Shown here one piece after another: positions 6,834 to 9,702 of a DNA stretch of 9,702 bases. The notes beneath the pieces are model-generated. The model saw only the letters and a program-made list of their open reading frames with translations. It did not search any database and had not been told where the DNA came from. Each line of letters opens with the position of its first letter. The stretch's first letter is position 1. Source of the DNA: Methanomicrobia archaeon (GTDB taxonomy: Archaea; Halobacteriota; Syntropharchaeia; Alkanophagales; Methanospirareceae); contig JAFGKP010000007.1 in the NCBI GenBank assembly GCA_016928455.1, positions 1 to 9,702 of the forward strand, written 5' to 3'. The position numbers were made by a program, and so were the translations under genes.

Positions 6834-6887
6834 AAAAAAAAACCCGCTCGTGGCTCGAAACGGAACGAAGCAAGGCATGACAGAGCA

Positions 6888-7469
6888 ATGGGTGCCGAAA
6901 TAGCACTACTGTGGGACCGGGACACGCCGTATGAGCAGTATCTTCGAGAGCACGGGTTCAGGTACAAACTGGTACAGCCGCAGCTACTCGCCGCACCGTT
7001 CTTCTCCTGGCGAGCGTTTCGATTGATGATCGTACCGGCAGGCTTTGGGAACTCCTACTTCTCCGGGATGCTTGCAGTGCTCAGAGCCAACCGTGCGACC
7101 ATCACCTCATTTGTCAGGGCCGGTGGTACGCTGCTGGTCTCCGGCGCGCTCGCGCACAGCAACGCTTATGATTGGCTGCCACTGCAGCTTGGGTATGTGC
7201 GCAAGGATATCCAGGCCACGATCGAGCGGAAGAAGGAAGATATGGCTGCACAGCTCGTCGAGCAAGCGGTCTGTTTCTGTGATGGCTATCTGGGGACGCT
7301 GGATGATGACTGGGACGTGGTGTTAACGGTGACTGCCGATTTGGACGTTCGCCCGGTGCTGGTGGTTGTCAGGTATGGTGCGGGAAAGATCATAGTCTCC
7401 TCTATCCATGAATATCCGTCCGAGCGGTTTCTCCGGTCATGCTTAAGCGCAGGAGCGGGCGAGGGATAA
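6888..7469 (+). CDS. GATase1-like protein, nucleophile position Ser (probably non-amidotransferase)
   Basis: A 193-aa protein with the layout of a class I glutamine amidotransferase-like (DJ-1/BPL_N/ThuA-type) flavodoxin fold. Visible elements are a strand-loop LMIVPAGFGN (46-55), a helix leading into FVRAGGTLLVSGALAH (75-90), which matches the nucleophile-elbow region, and YGAGKIIVSSIHEYPS (163-178), where His174-Glu175 resembles the catalytic His-x-Glu end of the fold. At the elbow the expected Cys appears to be Ser85, so ordinary glutaminase activity is doubtful; a binding or scaffold role, or different chemistry, is more likely. The ATG is weakly supported: only AAGG at 6872-6875 stands upstream. 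The next gene follows after 9 nt, so the two are probably co-transcribed. The fold is a motif-level judgement and the function is unknown. Confidence 0.6.
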   Translation: MGAEIALLWDRDTPYEQYLREHGFRYKLVQPQLLAAPFFSWRAFRLMIVPAGFGNSYFSGMLAVLRANRATITSFVRAGGTLLVSGALAHSNAYDWLPLQLGYVRKDIQATIERKKEDMAAQLVEQAVCFCDGYLGTLDDDWDVVLTVTADLDVRPVLVVVRYGAGKIIVSSIHEYPSERFLRSCLSAGAGEG

Positions 7470-7478
7470 CGAACAAAC

Positions 7479-8393
7479 ATGGAGCTCAATGAGCTTGTGG
7501 GGATAGACGCGTTTGTCCTGGTGGAAGAGAGCTATGCGGCTCAAAAGTGGCTTGCGCGGACTCGTGACTATCTCGCTAAGATCGAACATACAGACCTTGA
7601 GTCCTCCATACGTATTCGAGATACTGCTGGTGCGCTCTTGGGTCTCGCAGTCCGTGACCGAGAGCTGGGGTTCTGGATGATCTTCACCGATATACTTGCT
7701 GATCCGAGCCTGAGGACTGAGTTTGAGATACTGGCCGCGGGCATACCGAGCCCGAAGGAACGCGAAGCGGTGGTCGATCGTGCGGCCTTTCATGAAGGCG
7801 TTATCGAATATTACTCGCTTGGCCTGGTGGACCGATTTTTTTGCCAGTGTGAGGTGAAGGCCCCGAGCTTCTATCCACGCGATCGCGTGGAGTCCCTGAA
7901 ATCGGTACTCTCCGCGTTCTTTGAGGCGATGGGCATCGACGCGCCGGAGCACATCCCAAGTCTCGAGATCGGCTGTGGCGACGGTGGAGCCACCATGGCG
8001 CTCCATGAATTGGGGCTATCGCCACTAACCCTCGATATCGAGAAATGCGAGATCTGCAAGGGCCTGGAAGTGGGTGTGCTGGACCCGAAGAAGAGCATCG
8101 TCCTCGACTGTTCACAGCTCTCATCTTTCTTCGGACGGGAGTTCGAGGTGGTCTTCGGGTTTATGATCGGCAAGCTTAATCCATTCGATACCTTTTTGTG
8201 GGAACGAGTTCTCAGAGAAGTGCCTAAAGTCTTGAAGAGCAAAGGACAGGTCCTCTTTACGGTCTCGAGCAAAGAAGAGGCGGAGCTCCTGCAAGAGCTC
8301 TTGCAACAGTCCTTCGATGCTACCATTAAAGAGAACGGGAGAAGCAACGGCTACTTTGACCAATGGCTCTATATGGCCGCATTGAAGGAGTAA
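7479..8393 (+). CDS. Class I SAM-dependent methyltransferase with N-terminal extension
   Basis: A 304-aa protein. The C-terminal half is a Rossmann-fold methyltransferase: motif I LEIGCGDGG (162-170), the acidic residue after strand 2 in TLDIEKCEIC (184-193; Asp186), LDCSQL (209-214) as motif III region, VVFGFMIGKLNPFD (224-237) at the motif IV position, and VLKSKGQVLFTVS (251-263) as strand 5. The first 130 or so residues form a mostly helical domain of unknown role ending in FFCQCEVKAPSFYPRDR, whose Cys122 and Cys124 may matter for substrate binding. It follows the GATase-like gene by 9 nt; GAGGG at 7461-7465 is the likely ribosome-binding site. Given the mcrC-atwA neighbourhood, an MCR residue (as for the S-methylcysteine methyltransferase McmA) or a cofactor is a plausible substrate, but I could not verify family membership. 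Cytoplasmic. Confidence 0.8.
   Translation: MELNELVGIDAFVLVEESYAAQKWLARTRDYLAKIEHTDLESSIRIRDTAGALLGLAVRDRELGFWMIFTDILADPSLRTEFEILAAGIPSPKEREAVVDRAAFHEGVIEYYSLGLVDRFFCQCEVKAPSFYPRDRVESLKSVLSAFFEAMGIDAPEHIPSLEIGCGDGGATMALHELGLSPLTLDIEKCEICKGLEVGVLDPKKSIVLDCSQLSSFFGREFEVVFGFMIGKLNPFDTFLWERVLREVPKVLKSKGQVLFTVSSKEEAELLQELLQQSFDATIKENGRSNGYFDQWLYMAALKE
7874..7891. repeat. Perfect 18-bp palindrome inside the methyltransferase gene
   Basis: TCCACGCGATCGCGTGGA is a perfect inverted repeat centred on GATC. It encodes the segment around residues 132-138 (Y-P-R-D-R-V-E), so it may simply reflect codon choice. A shorter palindrome with the same GCGATCGC core occurs at 8415-8428. Confidence 0.6.
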
Positions 8394-8414
8394 GTGTACT
8401 GACGGGATCAAAGC

Positions 8415-8428
8415 GAAGCGATCGCTTC
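8415..8428. repeat. Palindrome between the convergent genes
   Basis: GAAGCGATCGCTTC is a perfect 14-bp palindrome lying in the 33-nt space between the two convergent genes and overlapping the minus-strand stop (8427-8429). On the plus strand it is followed by a pyrimidine-rich stretch TATTTCTTCACTTTCTTC, so it could help end the methyltransferase transcript. On the minus strand no T run follows. Confidence 0.5.
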
Positions 8429-8732
8429 AGTATTTCTTCACTTTCTTCAAGAAGCGCTCACGACGCATCTTGCGCCAATCTTCCAGGTTCGCGATCCATT
8501 CTTCATGCCGCTTGAGGATATATTCCTGTGCCGCGATCAACGTATCGGGAGTATCTCCCCGTATGAGGATCCGGGGCACGTAATCCTTAACCGGCAGATC
8601 GGTTCGGATATCAAAGGCATCCTCCGGCGGCGCCTCCTGCTCGACTTCCAGCCCGAATCGCTCGGCGGCCTCGAATATAATTCCCGTGGTGATCCCGCGC
8701 GGGATCGGCAGTGCGTACTTCTTCTCTTCCAT
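8427..8732 (-). CDS. Unrecognised 101-aa protein, basic C-terminus
   Basis: A 101-residue protein reading leftward from ATG 8732. I do not recognise the family. The N-terminal two thirds (LPIPRGITTGIIFEAAERFG, then DAFDIRT and PVKDYVPRILIRGDT) look like a small alpha/beta domain. The last third is a long charged helix with Trp residues, ending in RRERFLKKVKKY, a strongly basic tail that could contact nucleic acid or ribosome. There is no signal peptide or membrane segment. It lies 21 nt downstream of the zinc-finger gene on the same strand, and AGGAG at 8750-8746 in that gap is a ribosome-binding site, so the two are probably one operon. It converges with the methyltransferase gene. It is likely real because of the good start context, the spacing and the ordered amino-acid composition. 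Confidence 0.7.
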   Translation of the reverse strand: MEEKKYALPIPRGITTGIIFEAAERFGLEVEQEAPPEDAFDIRTDLPVKDYVPRILIRGDTPDTLIAAQEYILKRHEEWIANLEDWRKMRRERFLKKVKKY

Positions 8733-8753
8733 CTTCTTTTCGGTGCTCCTCTC

Positions 8754-8987
8754 TCAGCCTGCGCCACAACTGTCTTGGGCGCCGATATCAACATTCTCTT
8801 CTAATTCAGCCAGATAACAGTCTGCGCAAAGAATTCTGCCCTGATACTCAATGTATTCTCCCTCGACAACCTCTTTACCGCAGCTTGCACAGATCGCTTG
8901 CTTTGGGTTCTGCTTGTCAGTTTTCCGAGCTTCCCGGTCCATCCACCGTCTCCGTCGCTCCTCGGGAGATTCCTCTTTCTGTCGCAT
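8754..8987 (-). CDS. Small zinc-finger protein (CX2C...CX2C)
   Basis: A 77-residue protein starting at ATG 8987. The first 30 residues are very hydrophilic and arginine-rich (EERRRRWMDREARK). The second half is a treble-clef or LIM/FmdE-like zinc finger: CASC, 17 residues, then CADC followed by Y-L-A-E-L-E. Two further residues of interest are the Cys and Gly near the C-terminal end (DSCGAG). The frame stays open to an upstream ATG at 9080, but the shorter form is favoured because a consensus TATA box (9022-9015) sits inside that upstream stretch, at the right distance to start a leaderless message at 8987. The partner may be nucleic acid or protein; no specific function can be given. First gene of a two-gene minus-strand operon. 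Confidence 0.72.
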   Translation of the reverse strand: MRQKEESPEERRRRWMDREARKTDKQNPKQAICASCGKEVVEGEYIEYQGRILCADCYLAELEENVDIGAQDSCGAG

Positions 8988-9014
8988 GCAGTAATTGTAG
9001 TAAGAACTGCATGG

Positions 9015-9022
9015 TATATAAA
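9015..9022 (-). promoter_or_regulatory. TATA box of the minus-strand zinc-finger operon
   Basis: On the minus strand this reads TTTATATA, a very close match to the archaeal consensus. Its centre is 31 nt from the ATG at 8987, so the transcript should begin within a few bases of the start codon. There is no Shine-Dalgarno between the box and the ATG, consistent with a leaderless mRNA. The plus-strand reading TATATAAA is also TATA-like, so the box might serve the divergent hyuA-like gene as well, with a leader of about 100 nt. Confidence 0.65.
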
Positions 9023-9142
9023 TGAGCCAGCAATCGGGGCGTGGGGGTGGATCTCGGCGTTTTACGTGGTTTTCATCCACTCGTGGGCGTGTGCGTGAGT
9101 AAGCCTAAAATGGTGCACGGTTCTACGGAGAGTAAAGACAGA

Positions 9143-9702
9143 ATGCTCATCAGCACGGATATCGGGGGGACGTTCACGGATTTCGTGGTGCTCGAGGGTG
9201 GCAGGATGCATACCTTTAAAGTGCCTTCCACGCCAGACCAGCCTGAACGCGCGATCGAGACTGGGTTGACGCGCTGTGCACCAGCTACGGTGTTCTCGCA
9301 CGGCACGACCCTGGCCACGAATGCGGTATTAGAACGTAAAGGCGCGAAGACCTGCCTGCTTACAACGAAGGGGTTTGCCGCACTGCTCCAGATCGGGCGG
9401 CAGCAGCGTGCGGATTTGTATCGGCTCGATGCGGGCCGTGCACCGCATCTCGTCGCTTTTGATGCGTGCTTCGAGATCGCGGAGCGCATTTCATCGCATG
9501 GCGAGCTCCTTATGGCGCCTGCTGACGCGGAGATCGAGACCGTTGCGGATCAGATGCGCGCGCAGGGATTGGATTCAGTCGGTATCTGCTTCTTGTTCTC
9601 GTTTCTGAACCCGGCAAACGAGCGAATGGTACGTGATGCACTTGAAGAAAAAGGCTTCTCGGTCTCCTGCTCATCGGAGGTCTTACCGGAATTCCGGGAG
9701 TA
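9143..9702 (+). CDS. hyuA: Hydantoinase/oxoprolinase A-type protein, N-terminal part (runs off the window)
   Basis: The first 186 codons of a HyuA-family protein (usual length about 650-700 residues). The family covers ATP-dependent N-methylhydantoinase, 5-oxoprolinase and acetone/acetophenone carboxylase subunits, and usually works with a HyuB subunit encoded next door. Visible are the ATP-binding DIGGTFTD (6-13), the family motif HGTTLATNAVLERKG (53-67) followed by LLTTKGF (72-78) and LLQIGRQQRADLY (81-93), and the later GICFLFSFLNPANE segment (147-160). I chose ATG 9143 because the glycine-rich motif then begins at residue 6, as is normal, and GGAGAG (9127-9132) lies 10 nt upstream. In-frame GTG 9095 and ATG 9110 would add 16 or 11 residues. 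The substrate cannot be told from this part. Confidence 0.88.
   Translation, partial: MLISTDIGGTFTDFVVLEGGRMHTFKVPSTPDQPERAIETGLTRCAPATVFSHGTTLATNAVLERKGAKTCLLTTKGFAALLQIGRQQRADLYRLDAGRAPHLVAFDACFEIAERISSHGELLMAPADAEIETVADQMRAQGLDSVGICFLFSFLNPANERMVRDALEEKGFSVSCSSEVLPEFRE

Noticed and set aside
6785..6842. CRISPR-like or terminator structure at the mcrC end
   Set aside because: The repeat unit is 5 bp without spacers, so it is not CRISPR. The homopolymer is A on the plus strand, which does not terminate plus-strand archaeal transcripts, and no minus-strand gene ends there.
8988..9080. 31-residue N-terminal extension of the zinc-finger protein
   Set aside because: It contains the consensus TATA box of the gene, and the extension looks unlike coding sequence.

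Overview
The window comes from an MCR-bearing archaeon, most likely a methanogen, anaerobic methane oxidiser or alkane oxidiser of the Halobacteriota. The evidence is the C-terminus of an MtrH (methyl-H4MPT:CoM methyltransferase subunit H), two AtwA/component A2-type double-ABC ATPases and an McrC, with archaeal TATA-box promoters and ATGA/GTGA gene overlaps. GC content looks moderately high. The ANME-1/Syntropharchaeia group is my best guess because mcrC lies away from mcrBGA and atwA is duplicated, but the exact lineage cannot be fixed from this window.

Layout. (1) Positions 1-201 are the end of mtrH, followed by a hairpin plus T-tract terminator. (2) Positions 331-2713 are a tightly overlapping three-gene operon: two tandem paralogous U32-family proteins sharing twelve conserved cysteines, then a small cysteine-containing protein I do not recognise. 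(3) Positions 2867-6798 hold two tandem atwA paralogues and mcrC, which is the MCR activation module (atwA-2 and mcrC are 2 nt apart). (4) Positions 6888-8393 hold a GATase1-like protein whose nucleophile position is Ser, and a class I SAM methyltransferase, 9 nt apart. (5) On the minus strand, 8987-8427 is a small zinc-finger protein followed by an unrecognised 101-aa protein, probably one leaderless operon. (6) From 9143 to the window end is the N-terminal part of a HyuA-type hydantoinase/oxoprolinase, divergent from the minus-strand pair.

How the genes may work together. AtwA and McrC are established parts of the ATP-dependent machinery that reduces Ni(F430) in MCR to the active Ni(I) state, and MtrH catalyses the neighbouring step in C1 flow. 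The remaining genes from 331 to 8393 are plausible MCR- or F430-maturation factors by position. The strongest idea is that the tandem U32 pair is an oxygen-independent hydroxylase resembling the UbiU-UbiV heterodimer, and the methyltransferase is an MCR or cofactor methylase. Both are inferences from family and context only. No mcrBGA, RNA gene, CRISPR array or insertion sequence was seen.
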